Source: Episyrphus balteatus
Taxonomy: Eukaryota > Arthropoda > Insecta > Diptera > Syrphidae
Reading direction: 5' to 3'
Assembly (NCBI RefSeq): GCF_945859705.1
Contig: NC_079134.1
Span: 52,196,402-52,260,401, forward strand
DNA: 64,000 nt
Below, piece after piece: positions 22,614 to 33,649 of this stretch; positions within the stretch are counted from its first letter, which is position 1; each line of letters opens with the position of its first letter. The notes below the pieces were generated by a model. The model saw only the letters and a list, made by a program, of their open reading frames with translations, made no database searches and was not told where the DNA came from. A program made the position numbers and the translations under genes.

Positions 22614-23082
22614 CACGGTGTTACAAAAATGAAGTTTTAAAATATACGCGGGCGGAGACCTATCACGTTTTGTAGAGCTAATCGCACTGATTTTTTGTTC
22701 TATACCTACCTAAAAGTTCGAATTTCTGTATCTGGGTTGAAATCGTACAATTTTTTTTGTGTGAAAATATATGACGAAAAAAATGGAATTTTTGAACTTT
22801 GACAGCTTATAAATTCTAGGTGGTTTAACATGTTTTATACATTGTTGAAAAGGTACATTTATCTCCTATCAGAAACTGTAAAAAAAATCGAAAATGGGTA
22901 AACATTTGACGAAGCTAGATTTTTTTCAATTGGTGAAGGTAAAAAAAAAACGTTTTTTTTTCCTCTAACTCCAGATTTTGGGGGTGTTAGGGACTTTTTA
23001 AATACCGTTTCGTAATCAGTGCGACTAGCTCTACAAAACGTGATAGGTCTCCGCCCGAGTATATATTGAATGTTACATCGTG
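22614..23082. mobile_element. MITE with long terminal inverted repeats, TTA duplication
   Basis: The outer ends CACGGTGTTAC and GTTACATCGTG are imperfect inverted repeats. After a short diverged stretch come near-perfect inverted arms of about 45 bp (22648-22692 and 23014-23058) sharing CGGGCGGAGACCTATCACG and TTTTGTAGAGCTA(A/G)TCGCACTGATT. TTA flanks both ends (22611-22613 and 23083-23085), pointing to a PIF/Harbinger-type mobiliser. The interior has no transposase frame. The conserved inner arm next to a diverged end is unusual for a plain MITE. Confidence 0.75.
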
Positions 23083-23089
23083 TTATTGG

Positions 23090-24480
23090 TAGAATTAGAA
23101 AGTAAAATGCAAGTTAATTGTACAATTGTCCCACCAGTGACGATAGAATGCTTCAAATGTTCTCGAGTGAAGTCCACTTAGCCGAATTAATGACTTTCCA
23201 TAAATAAAACCCCTTTATTTTTTTGTTACTGATTTTTCCACTTAAATCTTTAACTTTTTTCTCTATGAAAATGATTATTACAAAAGATAAAATTTTTTTC
23301 ATCCGTCTTCATGGTTAAATAAATATACTCACGTGCAAAAATGATGGATTACTCTGTGAAATATTATAAATTATTAATCGAACAAAAAGCTGATCGTAAA
23401 AACCTCTTTAACTTATGATTTTTTTTTATATATGCTACATAAAAGCATTTTAATTAAAGAATCAATATCGAGCACAATAATTGCTTACCTATGCGATACG
23501 AACATTCATACATAGAAATAAACAAAAAACCATTTAATCCAAAATTATTGAACTTAAGTCCCCCATTAAATTTTATATTCATCAATCATCAATAAATAAG
23601 CAAAATCAAGCACATACAAATTAATTTTTGAGTAAAAGCTGCAAAATCAAAAATCAAACAAATTAAACATGTACAAACCGCATCAGCCAACAAAAAGACT
23701 TCAGTATCAGGATGTGGCGAATATACGATTGTTTTTAACCCATTTTTGTTTGCCAGATTATCAGAGAAATTCAATTCAATGAAAGCGCGTCCATTAAAAA
23801 TTGTGTCAGAGGGGGATTTAAAATGAGAGAGTCAATCAATTATTTGTTGTTTAATGAGTTCAATGCAAATTAAAGGTGAAACAACAACTACAAAAAAAAA
23901 ATGGAAATATCAATTATTTAAGAAAGAATTGTTTTAAATTGAAACTTTATATTTTTTAACGACCGGAAAAGGTTAAAAGCTGTTTTTACTACTTGCTCTG
24001 TTTTATTATGCAAGTATTGGTTTTCTGTTATGTTATTCTTATTAAAATGAGGAAGAAATTGAATATTTACATTTTCTACATGTTGCAAAGTGGTTCAAGC
24101 TGGGAGGAGCAGCGAAATCGCATTTTTCGCTGTATAAGATTATAGGATGTGTTTGGAGTTCGGGTACTTACATCTTCTCATTATTAAACACAACATATTG
24201 GGATTATCACATCGGGGGATTGGGAGAGGTTTCTCTTGTATTTTTGTCTTGAGCATGCTTGAGTAAAAACATGAAAACAATAATTGAACTTTTTCAAAAA
24301 TTTGAAATCTTCTACCCATTTTTTTTCCTGACTTATGAAGAATTGTATTACTTTTCTAAATAAATCACTCAATTTTGTGTATCCTTTTGTGATAGTTGTA
24401 GTTCCATAGCTAAACAAATACATATTTTGGAGTGACATTGTCGATTTGTCCCTCAACAAGCTTCTCCAGCCAACTGTACC
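23090..24480. other. AT-rich non-genic sequence
   Basis: No gene or mobile element recognised. Confidence 0.45.
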
Positions 24481-24840
24481 TTGTTTGGAAATTTTTCATC
24501 AGCACTTCAATAACTCCTAGGACCTAGGATGTGAGGCTGGTCAAGCCGCTTTTTGTAAGCCATAGCCATATTTCGAAGAAGCCAACCCACGTCAGGTCGT
24601 GCGCGAATTGCGTTAAAATTTGGGTTACAATTTTCACATTGGAACTGTAGACGCCACCGTTGAAACCACCTTAGAAATGCCTTCACCACAACCTTTTTGC
24701 AAGTTGCAAGAATTTCTGAACTATGTATCAACTCCTGATCAGCATCCTCTTGGTTTAAGAGGGGATTTGTGTTCCCTCCTTACTGGAAAGGAGGTTTCTA
24801 GAAAGCAAAGACGAGAACCTTCTTGAATAATTCCATATAA
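24480..24840 (-). other. Possible decayed coding sequence, unknown family
   Basis: The composition is more balanced here. The minus strand has a frame through 24507-24731 with protein-like text such as KAFLRWFQRWRLQFQCENC and WLLRNMAMAYKKR, and stops upstream. The plus strand is also open across 24620-24826. No family is recognised; it may be an old transposon piece. Confidence 0.25.
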
Positions 24841-24844
24841 AAGA

Positions 24845-25340
24845 AGCCTGTTAGTGTATTTGTTTGAAGTGAAATAAATAGTGGAAATTAAATTAATATA
24901 AATTAGTTTTTTTAAGAGCCTAAATAAAACATTTAATTTAATCACAATACAATGGATTTTTATATATAATTTGCTAATACATACATTTATTGTAGATCAT
25001 CATCAATCTCACTTCAAGCCACTTACCTGAAAAAAAGAAAAGAAATATGAGATTAGATAGTGAAAAACAGAATGCAAACTTGTATTTTGAAAAAAAAGGT
25101 TTAAATAAATTTTATTTTTTTGTTGCTTGATTTTTTTAATATTTAAGAATTTTCAACCCCTTGCCTTCTTTTCACCTTGCAATAGTTTTTTTGTTTGATT
25201 TAGCAGAACCCATTATTTTTCAATCATGTATTCAAAGTAAATGGTAATAAATATCCTTATATTTAACATAACGCTGTTGAAGACTTATTTATGACGCTTT
25301 TTTTTTGGGACGTTTCACCACGCATATATGCTTTTGTGGT
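24845..25340. other. AT-rich non-genic sequence
   Basis: Nothing supported. Confidence 0.5.
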
Positions 25341-25344
25341 TCTA

Positions 25345-25530
25345 ACCTAGAACCTAGAACATGCAGGTTCAGAGGCTGTACACAACGCACTACGTTACCT
25401 CATCCAAATGATTTAATAATGTTGGTAAGCTAATAACCGCGCAATTTGGTGAAGCAAATCATGTGGGTGATGTAGTGCTGTGCGTAGTGTTATAGCCTCT
25501 GAAGTCGCTTGGTCTAGGTTCAATACTTAA
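25345..25530. repeat. Inverted repeat with tRNA-like elements
   Basis: Arms of about 45 bp facing each other: GAACCTAGAACATGCAGG.. followed by CAGAGGCTGTA at about 25357-25395, and the complement (..TATAGCCTCTGAAGTCGCTT.. GGTCTAGGTTC) at about 25482-25525. The right arm includes GGTTCAATACT, close to a pol III B box, so head-to-head SINE pieces are possible. Confidence 0.5.
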
Positions 25531-26022
25531 GTGTGACGAAAAAAGTTTTTCGAAAGTTTACGTTCCACATAAAACGTTATTTGACAGTTTACGCATAGGA
25601 AAAAGTAGAAAATAAGAGTTTATGTTCTACATAAATATTTAAGATTCCTTTCAGCAAGTGGCTCAAGAACCACAAGCAAATGGAATAAAAGATTTTGATG
25701 ATCGGATTGGCACCCGTGAAACAGCTGTAACTCTAGCCATAAAAACTTGGTGGTAGCTTCTTCCAGTTTTTGTTGTTGCTTATTAAAACAATTTTTTCCT
25801 TTTTTCTTTTATCTTTATGTGCAAAACAATGCCTTCTTTCCCCTATCCGATTTTTTTTCGAAAAAACAGTTTTGTAAAAATCACTTATAGCACAACGTAC
25901 CTGAAAAAAAAAACCAACGTTAAAAAACAAATCAAACCACATTAATTTAAGCTTTAAGAAATGTTGATAACATAAGGCACATCATTACAAGAATTATTGT
26001 GCTGCACCGCTAAATAAAAATA

Positions 26023-26502
26023 CACGGAGAAAAAAGACCACCTAAAAACAAGCTGATTCCACATTAAATTAAGCGGATTTCTGCATGTTTTTTTGCCAAG
26101 ATGACTTCCGTCTTAAATTAAGCGGACAAATCATCTTAATTTCTTGAATGAGGGAAGTTAAAAGAAATCCACTTAATTTAAGTGGGAGATCATCTTTTTT
26201 TTATGCGGAAACGTTTTAGTTAAAAATAACTGACAGCCACTGGGGATCGAACTTAGAACTGTTGGTACACTAGGCGAGTGCTTTACCATAGTGCTATCTC
26301 ACTGTTGGAAATATGTATGATAAACTGCAGCTAAAGCTAAAGCCTGACTATAATTTCAAAATTGTTATTTTTTGTCTGTTTAAAATATTTTTTGTCGTAT
26401 AAAATGAAATGAAGTTCAACCTTAAATTTAATAGAGTTTAGGTGGAATCCATTTATTTTAAGCGGACATCGTATTGTTTAAAGGTGCCTTTTTTTCTCCG
26501 TG
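26023..26502. mobile_element. MITE carrying a tRNA-like pol III promoter
   Basis: The ends are inverted: CACGGAGAAAAAAGACCACCT at the left and the complement of CACGGAGAAAAAAAGGCACCT at the right. The interior repeats an AATTAAGCGGA/CACTTAATTTAAGTGG theme. On the minus strand an A box (TAGCACTATGGTAAAGC, 26280-26296) and a B box (AGTTCGATCCC, 26243-26253) are spaced as in a tRNA gene, but acceptor-stem pairing is absent, so it is not a functional tRNA. The element therefore combines transposon-like ends with a SINE-like promoter. A second, more decayed copy of the tRNA-like core lies near 27235-27370. No target duplication was identified. Confidence 0.6.
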
Positions 26503-26667
26503 TTCAAACGAATTGTACATACTCTATAAGATTTTTTTTACAATCAAATATGCAAGTAGCAACGCAGGTGAAAAAAAATTGGTGTTTGATTGTTTTTTTT
26601 TTTTCGCGGTTGACATAATACTAGTAAGGTGTTTTATGGCACAGTACACATAAAAAGGTAATAATAA

Positions 26668-26708
26668 TTGGTCGCCAAATTGTCAAAATATGACAATTTT
26701 GCGACCAA
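26668..26708. repeat. Strong hairpin, 18-bp stem
   Basis: TTGGTCGCCAAATTGTCA (26668-26685), a 5-nt spacer and its complement with one mismatch (26691-26708). Could be an end-to-end remnant of a foldback element. Confidence 0.7.
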
Positions 26709-26949
26709 TGTCAGCTACCGAAATTCTTATTTCTTCAATTACCGGCGAAAAACGTACGAAAACCGAAAAACCACGCACACCACTAATATTTTAATAAATT
26801 ATTCACCAACTTCCGCGACAAAACACGAAGAAAATTTGTTATTTTTTAATTCATATTTTTTTCAAATGACATTTTATAAATTAAAACAAAAACAAATTTC
26901 CTGTTTACTGCGATTGAAATATAAAAATTAAAGGCCGACCTGACAGATT

Positions 26950-27225
26950 GGTGCCCATTTTTGACAAACATCGTTCTTAAAACTTAAAACTTGGCAAATT
27001 TATACCTTAAACCTTTTATAATCCTTGAAGTTTTTGTTTTTTGGTGAATTTATCATTATTTACCTCTTGATTTCCCCATTTTGTGGAAAGATCTTGCGTC
27101 GAAAATGAAAAATTTAATATCAAAGTCCGTTCATTTTAAGAACATTGATATTTAATATAAATTTGATATAAAAAACTTTCAATCTGTCAATTTTTTAAAC
27201 TTTGAATAAAAGCACACATTGAAAG
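26950..27225. other. AT-rich non-genic sequence
   Basis: Nothing supported. Confidence 0.4.
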
Positions 27226-27234
27226 TAAAACCAA

Positions 27235-27440
27235 CAAAAAATTGACAGCCACTATGAATTGATCTTGCGTTCCTTTAGTGACAGGTTAAAAGCTTTACCA
27301 TCAGGCTCAATATTGAAAATTACAACGATGAATTGCAACTTAAACTAAAGTTTGATAACAATTTTTATATCATCCAAAGAGGTTTCATTTTTAATTTAGA
27401 GATGTTAAATGTAAGTTTTTTTTAAGGTTGAATAAAATAT
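27235..27440 (-). repeat. Older copy of the 26-kb tRNA-like repeat core
   Basis: Shares TTGACAGCCACT, then GATC(G/T)..TT, GCTTTACCAT, and AAACTAAAGTTTGA-type marks in the same order as 26228-26345, but the B box has lost its core. Confidence 0.6.
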
Positions 27441-27444
27441 GACC

Positions 27445-28130
27445 ATTTTTCAGTTTACGTTGCTACTTTTCCTTCAGTGAAGACGTTTTCATAAAAAGTA
27501 TTATTTTGTTTCTCTTGTAAAAACGTTCTGTTAAGACGTTTTTGAGTAAGCTTTCAAAATTTTCTTATTCAATCACGTTGACTTTCTTATAAACATTACT
27601 TAATTTAATATCTATTAACTAATAACTCAATTAAAAGGCATTCCGCTAAAACATTCACAGACAATTTTTCATAACATAAGAATGTCTATGAGTACATATA
27701 TCTAAAAAATTATTTTAAATCATGTTAAATATAACGTGACTGATATTTATATATTTATTCATTAGCTTCTAACAATTTGTGGTATTTTTCAGAAATAAAC
27801 AATTTTATTCAATTAATTTAATCCTGCACTTCAATAACACTAAATGCAAAGCTTAAAATCATCTCACTTACTCATTTTTATGAACAAAAAAACCACAAAA
27901 TCCTCTTAAATATTTTATTTTTAATAATTAATTATTATTCATCCTTAAGAAGAAAGTTTCACCTCCAAAACCCTGAACAAATTAACCACAAAAATATAAC
28001 ATTAAACAAAAACCCCAAAAATTCTCTAAATGAACCTCAATTAATCAACAAAAAAAAAGCAGCTACACGTAATCTGAAAATGAAAAATGATTCAATTTTT
28101 GCGTTCGTATTCATTTTACGAGTGTATTAT
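27445..28130. other. AT-rich non-genic sequence
   Basis: Nothing supported. Confidence 0.5.
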
Positions 28131-28139
28131 TCTATAGTA

Positions 28140-28720
28140 TAGGTATATTGGGGAAAAACCAGCCAAAATTAATTAGAACCAAACACATGACAGGCCGATA
28201 AATTAATTTTGGCACCATCAGACCAAATAGACACACCATATAGATACTCGTTATAAACAAAGCTCAAAATGTAATTTAACATTTCAAATTCTAAATGAAT
28301 AAAACCACTAAAACAGAAACTTAATGAACCACTCTCATCAAATTGGTTTATTGTCAGGAGGAGGATCAACAACCCTCCTCCCACCCATTCCATCATCACC
28401 CACGTTGGTTATTTCCTTTAATCTCTGGACATAACGTTTTATATAATAAACGCAATTAAAACCATTTCATGTTAAAGTATACTAGAGAAATTAAAAAAAA
28501 AAAAAACAACTTAAAATCCTATTTTTTGTTTATTTTTACTGACAGAGGCATAAACTCAAACTACTCGCATCCGTGCGGGTTTGTTTTTTATGCGGTTTCA
28601 GTTCGACCCCAGCCAGAGCTCCAACTCCATCATCAGCAAAAGCTGGAGCTCGAGCAACATCAGCAATTTAATTCATTAATTAAAAATTCCAAATGTGAAA
28701 ATGATTAGTGCCACAAAACG
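28140..28720. other. Low-repeat block, possible regulatory DNA
   Basis: Fewer homopolymers than the flanks. It includes an inverted GAGCTCCAAC...AGCTGGAGCTC pair (28616-28653), a short glutamine-rich open stretch in the same place and a TTAATTCATTAATTAA cluster of homeodomain-type sites (28666-28681). No gene model can be supported. Confidence 0.25.
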
Positions 28721-28724
28721 TCTA

Positions 28725-31330
28725 TGGGGCACAAGTTTTTCAAACAAAAACGTAACACAGCTTGCATTTCTCGAGGATAATGATAATGAGTCCTTGCCTG
28801 CGCAGCAATATAAAAAAGATAGAAGAGGCAAAGAGTGAGTGTATCAAACTCTCGAGACTGTTAAATTGAATACAAAAAACGTTGAAGGCAGGCATTTGTA
28901 TTCCTATATATGTACAAATACCTACATCATACATTATGTATCTTTTTATGTATTTCTGTTCGTATAATATATACAATTTGGTTATTATTTATGGATTTTA
29001 TATGGAATGTCTGACGGAACTCCATTTACTCAACAGAAAACAAAACGAAAAAACAATCTAAAAAAAAAAAATTAATGAGAATGAAACTGAAGCTTCAAGC
29101 TCAGCTGAGTTCAATGGGAAAAAAAGGCAAAAACCATCCATTTGCACTTAAAGTTTAAAGGATGATGCCATTAAACGGAAAGCCACTGAAATGACGTCGA
29201 AAAAGTTTCAAGCGTAAACGAGAGTGTAGATAAATAAAATAAAATTGAGTTCTGAAGAACTGAATAAAAAATTGAAAACCTATGTGGTTGAGTCACTCTG
29301 TTTGGAGCCTCTGCTAGTTCTTTTATATATAACAAACCATGACCATTTTTAAAGTGCGGGAGATGGAATGAAAAGAGTCAATCGAAAAAAAAAATAAAAC
29401 AAAAAAAGTATTTGAGCATGTCTGAAAAGGTTGTGAGAAAATGTTGATTATGAATCTTTTTATAAGTAGGTATTATTACACAGTTTTCGTTAAGACTTTC
29501 TGTATACATAACCTCTTTTGTGATATGTCCCGCTGACATTATGCGCCAAAGTAAATTGAACACTAGAAATCTAAAATGTTCTAAAAATTTTAATGCCTGA
29601 TATTTTAGCTAAAGATCCCGAAATAGGACGAACTACCCCATCGTTATGCCACTCAAGAGTTATATTTTGCAAAAAAAAAAAACTAAGCCACTAGCGATCT
29701 TGTCGAGGCATAGAGTTGCCACGGCTTAAAGCTATTGTTTCGACGAGCAACCCAAGTGTTAGACATATAAAATAAATATTATGACAGAAAAAATTAATTT
29801 AAAAAATGAATATTATGGATTTTAAAAATAATTTAAATTTGAGTTGGGTAATCCAAGATATAAATTTAGCAAAAGTTCAAAAAGCTATGTTCCTAACAAA
29901 AAGTGGTAGCAACAATATCGATATGGGAATCGATAGAATTTTAAATATTTGAAAGTTTTACGTACAAAAAAAAAATCACAACTCGAAATATAACTGTCAA
30001 ACGTCAAAGTCGTTGTTTGAGAAATAATTCACCAAAAATCAGCATGAAAGGTTCTAAAAATAAATTTGGCCATTAGAAAAAATAAACAAAATAACTTGAA
30101 ACGTGCTTGCCAATTTTTGATTTAACTTAAGTTTTTGGTTTCTGTATTTAAAAAAAAATATATTTTTATGTTTCAAATACACGGTGTAGGTAAAAACAAA
30201 ATTACAAAATACTTTTCTAGTTTGTAATTCCAATCATGTAAGTAGAGCCAGGTAAGCAGAACATTAGTTTTGTTATTGCATCTTTTAGTTCTAGTTAAGT
30301 ACCTACCATAAAATTACACCACTCCTTAGGAAAAAAGGAACACTTACCAGAAAATGCTTTAAATTGTTTGTTTCGGTTTTGGTATAGTATTAAGGTGCTA
30401 ATTGAGTGCTTTAAGAATAAAATAAAAAATGTTTACAGAAAAAAAAAATATTTCTCATTAAAAAATTTTTTTTTTGTAAAAACTATCTTGAATAATTAAG
30501 TGCTTGACAAATTTAAGAAATTTCTAAAAAAATATATATTCATGGATTTTTATGAAAAACAAAAAAAAAATCCCTTTATTGAAAAATCTAGGAAAATTGA
30601 ATCATGGGCCACTTAATTACTCATTTTGAATTTTGTCGAAAAATTGAATAATTGAGAAACACAAACTTCAAGTGAGGAGAGCATGAATTTTTATGGAAAA
30701 TGAAAATACTTTTTCTTTAGTTTACTTTATTCAAGATAATTATTTGACAGTAAAAATAAAATATTTTTGCTTTTTTTTTGGATTCGTTCCAAAACTTAAT
30801 AAGTACCTAAATATTTTATCAAATCTTTAATCAAATGTTTTTTTCCAAAATTAGTGTAAACATACTTTTTTTTCATTTTCGTGTCAACTATTTTTAACTG
30901 AACTGATCTTAGATCTTAGAAAGTATACTAAACTATTGGGAACTTGATACTCTACAACATTTGTTATAGCAAAAATGTATGTTACTTTCCCAGGAAAAAT
31001 ACCAAAAACTACAAAAATATAAAATATTATTACATAACCACAAGAAAATAAAAACGAACTGAAAAAAAGAGAAAGCAAACATATTTTCTACAACTTTGCT
31101 CCATATAACTTTTTCAGTTAAACTAATAGTTTCGGGTATAAAGACCAAATCGGGTTTTTCAAAACTCCAGAATCCACCTAACTTTCCTAACACCGTTCTT
31201 TCAGATCTGAAAAAAATCAGTGTTCTTGAATTTCGTTCCACAAAAAAAAAACTATCTTTCCTGTACAATAGTTTTTAAACACTATCGAAATCATTGTTTA
31301 ATAAATTATTAAATCGGACAGTAAAATTTT
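28725..31330. other. AT-rich non-genic sequence
   Basis: No gene or bounded element recognised across this stretch. Confidence 0.45.
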
Positions 31331-31337
31331 GTTTATA

Positions 31338-31862
31338 TTAATTTCAATTTCGAGAATACGCTTAGATAAGGATGGTTTTCAAACTGATGTTATATACTTA
31401 GATTTTTCCAAAGCGTTTGATCGTGTTAACCATTCGATATTACTGAAGAAATAAGCCCGTATAGGCTTTAACAACTGGTTCCTCGTGTGGCTGAAATCCT
31501 ATCTTTCAGAAAGAACTCAATATGTGCTGTTTAAAAATAAAATGTCTAAAATTATAAATATCTATTCTGGTGTCCCTCAAGGAAGTCACATTGGTCCTCC
31601 ATTGTTTGTGTTATTTATAAACGACATGTGTAATGTAATAACTCGTTCAAATATTCTTATGTTTGCCGATGATACAAAATTATTCCATTCTTTCAAGATA
31701 CAAAGTGACAAATTTCAGCTGTATGGCTTATTGTTTAATATTTGTCTCTGCCTCTTTTCTGCCATGAAACTCCTTTTTAATAAAAAAAAAACAAAACAAA
31801 ACCATCTGCAAAAAAAATTCAACTCAAATTTAACCAGGTCCCAGAGCCCAATAAATTTTTAA
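31338..31862 (+). pseudogene. Broken non-LTR reverse transcriptase, RT half
   Basis: Translation in one phase gives DVIYLDFSKAFDRVNH (RT box with the first catalytic Asp), an in-frame TAA at about 31452-31454, then WLKSYLSERTQY, SGVPQGSHIGPP and MFADDTKLF (catalytic FADD). Similarity ends soon after, and a low-complexity tail and dispersed repeat copy follow. The endonuclease region was not found. It belongs to the broad jockey/I/CR1 assemblage; the clade is uncertain. The piece at 32739-33120 is the likely C-terminus of the same element. Confidence 0.8.
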
Positions 31863-31955
31863 CAGCTGAAAATTGTTTATTCACCTCAATAGTGTCAAAA
31901 ATTTTACACTATGTTAACTATTTTACGCAATTCACACACGGCCTAAAAAACAAAA
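31845..31955 (+). repeat. Dispersed repeat, copy 2
   Basis: Counterpart of 7795-7905, here apparently inserted in the dead RT element. It shares GAGCCCA, TTTTTAACAGCTGA, TTGTTTATTCAC, CAATAGTGTCAAAAA and CACACGGCCT. Confidence 0.75.
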
Positions 31956-32029
31956 AAAATAACATCGTGTTTCTTATACATAATTAATGAAGTAAATACA
32001 TAGGTACTAAAAAAATTTAATCAAGAGAT

Positions 32030-32236
32030 TTACAAAGTAGTTTTGGAAGCATCAGGATACAATTTTCGGCACTCACTGACTACTTGAAGAACATATTGTT
32101 TTTGTTCCTCATCTTTAGTTAAAAGGTTATTAAAATCGGTTATTAATTTGACTCCTCTTTCTGTCATGTCATTTACGACTTTAAGTGATTGCACTTTTTT
32201 AAAGCCTTCTTTAAAATGCCATCTGGTAAAGTTAGG
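32030..32236 (-). pseudogene. Antisense coding remnant, C-terminal fragment of an unknown protein
   Basis: 68 sense codons on the minus strand end in TAA (32030-32032). The text is strongly protein-like: it includes NDMTERGVKLITDFNNLL and DEEQKQYVLQVVSECRKLYP. An in-frame TGA at 32237-32239 stops it upstream, with no ATG that makes sense of it, so it reads as the last exon or end of a decayed gene or transposon ORF. I recall similar stretches in many uncharacterised invertebrate proteins but cannot name the family. It sits inside the gap between the two halves of a dead non-LTR element. Confidence 0.5.
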
Positions 32237-32739
32237 TCAAAGAACGCCAGACCTTTGCTACCCGAGGGCCCAGAGATAGAGAAACATCCATTCTATTCCA
32301 ATCCGCAGAGTAAAACAGTTAAAAAAAAGTTAAATTTTAAATCGAGTTTGTACTTCAGCTCTTTTTGAGGTAAGTACTGAAAATTTAAATTGATGACAAT
32401 ATTTTTCTTTTTTTAGTAAAAGTAAACAAATTTAGCATCTGAATTATGTGTAACAACACTACCTTTAATTTAATATATAAAAAGTTAAAATAACCCGATC
32501 TGTTTCTGTTTTCTTCGAAAAACAGTGAAAAAACAGAGATTTTTGATACTGTGAGCGAGTGTCGGCACCATTTAGACTTATCCAATCGAGCTGAAATTTT
32601 GGCTATCTAAAAATATGCAAAGGCGGAACATTTTATGGGGTTCCCCTGAAAAAAATACGACAAAAATTTTTTTCTATGGGAGTTGCGGTCACTCTAGTGT
32701 CCACGTTACACTTCAAATATAAATCGGATCGAATCTATT

Positions 32740-33120
32740 CAGAAAAAGTTTTTACTGTTTGCGCTTCGAAATCTACCTTGGAACAGAGATGTTAAACTAC
32801 CTCCTTGTACACATCGTTTAAAATTAATAGATCTTGATACTTTAAGTAAAAGAAGAACCATTATAAATGTCCTTTTTGTGTTTAATTTGTTGACAAATAA
32901 AGTTAACTCAAGTGAATTATTGTGTAAAATCAACATAAATGTCCCAAGTAGATCTTTTCGAAATTATGAGCTTTTAAATTTAAGATTTAACAGAACTGTA
33001 TATGGTCAGCATGAACCCCTCTTTGCAGCATGTGTCGATTTTAATAATTATAGCGATTATATAAATTTTAATAATAATTCAAACAATCTAAAAATATTGT
33101 TAAAAAATGTAATTAAATGA
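32740..33120 (+). pseudogene. Broken non-LTR ORF2, C-terminal part
   Basis: An open phase encodes KKFLLFALRNLPW, then a leucine-rich stretch (RLKLIDLDTLSKRR), and INVPSRSFRN with YGQHEPL near the end. This is the layout seen after the RT domain in several insect non-LTR ORF2 proteins. It ends at TGA near 33118-33120. No RNase H or knuckle follows. With the RT half at 31338-31862 and an AAAT-type tail at 33562-33579 it marks a single inactivated insertion. Confidence 0.65.
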
Positions 33121-33404
33121 AAAATTGTGTATCGTAGCCCAGCGGAGGCAGATGGAAGTACAAATATTTCACCAGTAAAAATAAAACACGTAAAAGAATT
33201 ATAGTGGAAAATGTTATAAAAACCACTCTTTATTTTAGATCAAAAACGCTGCACAATAAAACCTGCTATATAAACTTGCTTCCTGCTAGACTCCTGCTTC
33301 CTTCACGAGTTTCAAATCAGAACTGACTTTCGTCAAAGATAAAAATAAGACGATAGCTACTCTTTCGTTAAGTTACCTAAAAAGAAGAATAAAAATGTAG
33401 ATTA

Positions 33405-33535
33405 TAATTATAGCATCGACTGCAGAGTTACCAGGCTCATGCAGTTCGATACAAAGTAATATAAAAAATATAAATTATAAAGTGAAACATCGACTGCAGA
33501 GTTACCAAGCTCATGCAGTTCGATACAAATTGTAA
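33405..33535 (+). repeat. Tandem duplication in the dead element 3' UTR
   Basis: CATCGACTGCAGAGTTACCA followed by GGCTCATGCAGTTCGATACAA occurs twice about 75 bp apart. The second copy is one base different (AGCTC). Confidence 0.85.
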
Positions 33536-33560
33536 ATAGGCTAAGAATATATTTTGTAGC

Positions 33561-33580
33561 TAAATAAATAAATAAATAGA
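33561..33580 (+). repeat. (TAAA)n tail of the dead non-LTR element
   Basis: Several TAAA units, the kind of 3' tail also present on the CR1-like element at 49925-49963. It marks the probable 3' end. Confidence 0.7.
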
Positions 33581-33649
33581 CTTGCAAAGCTAATATGTAG
33601 AACCAATTTAAAAAAAAAAATGTTACGTATACGCCAGAGTGACCGAGGG

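Larger units (their letters stand above)
32684..33645. repeat. Inverted CGGTCACTCT/ACGTAAC ends around the dead element 3' part
   Basis: CGGTCACTCTAGTGTCCACG at 32687 onward and, in reverse complement, CGGTCACTCTGGCGTATACG at about 33626-33645 form inverted repeats of about 25 bp, 0.96 kb apart, enclosing the C-terminal RT piece. Related motifs occur singly near 10855, 55640 and 63955. Confidence 0.5.

Noticed and set aside
26227..26310. Possible functional tRNA gene on the minus strand
   Set aside because: A and B boxes are present but acceptor and anticodon stems do not pair; better read as a SINE-like head.
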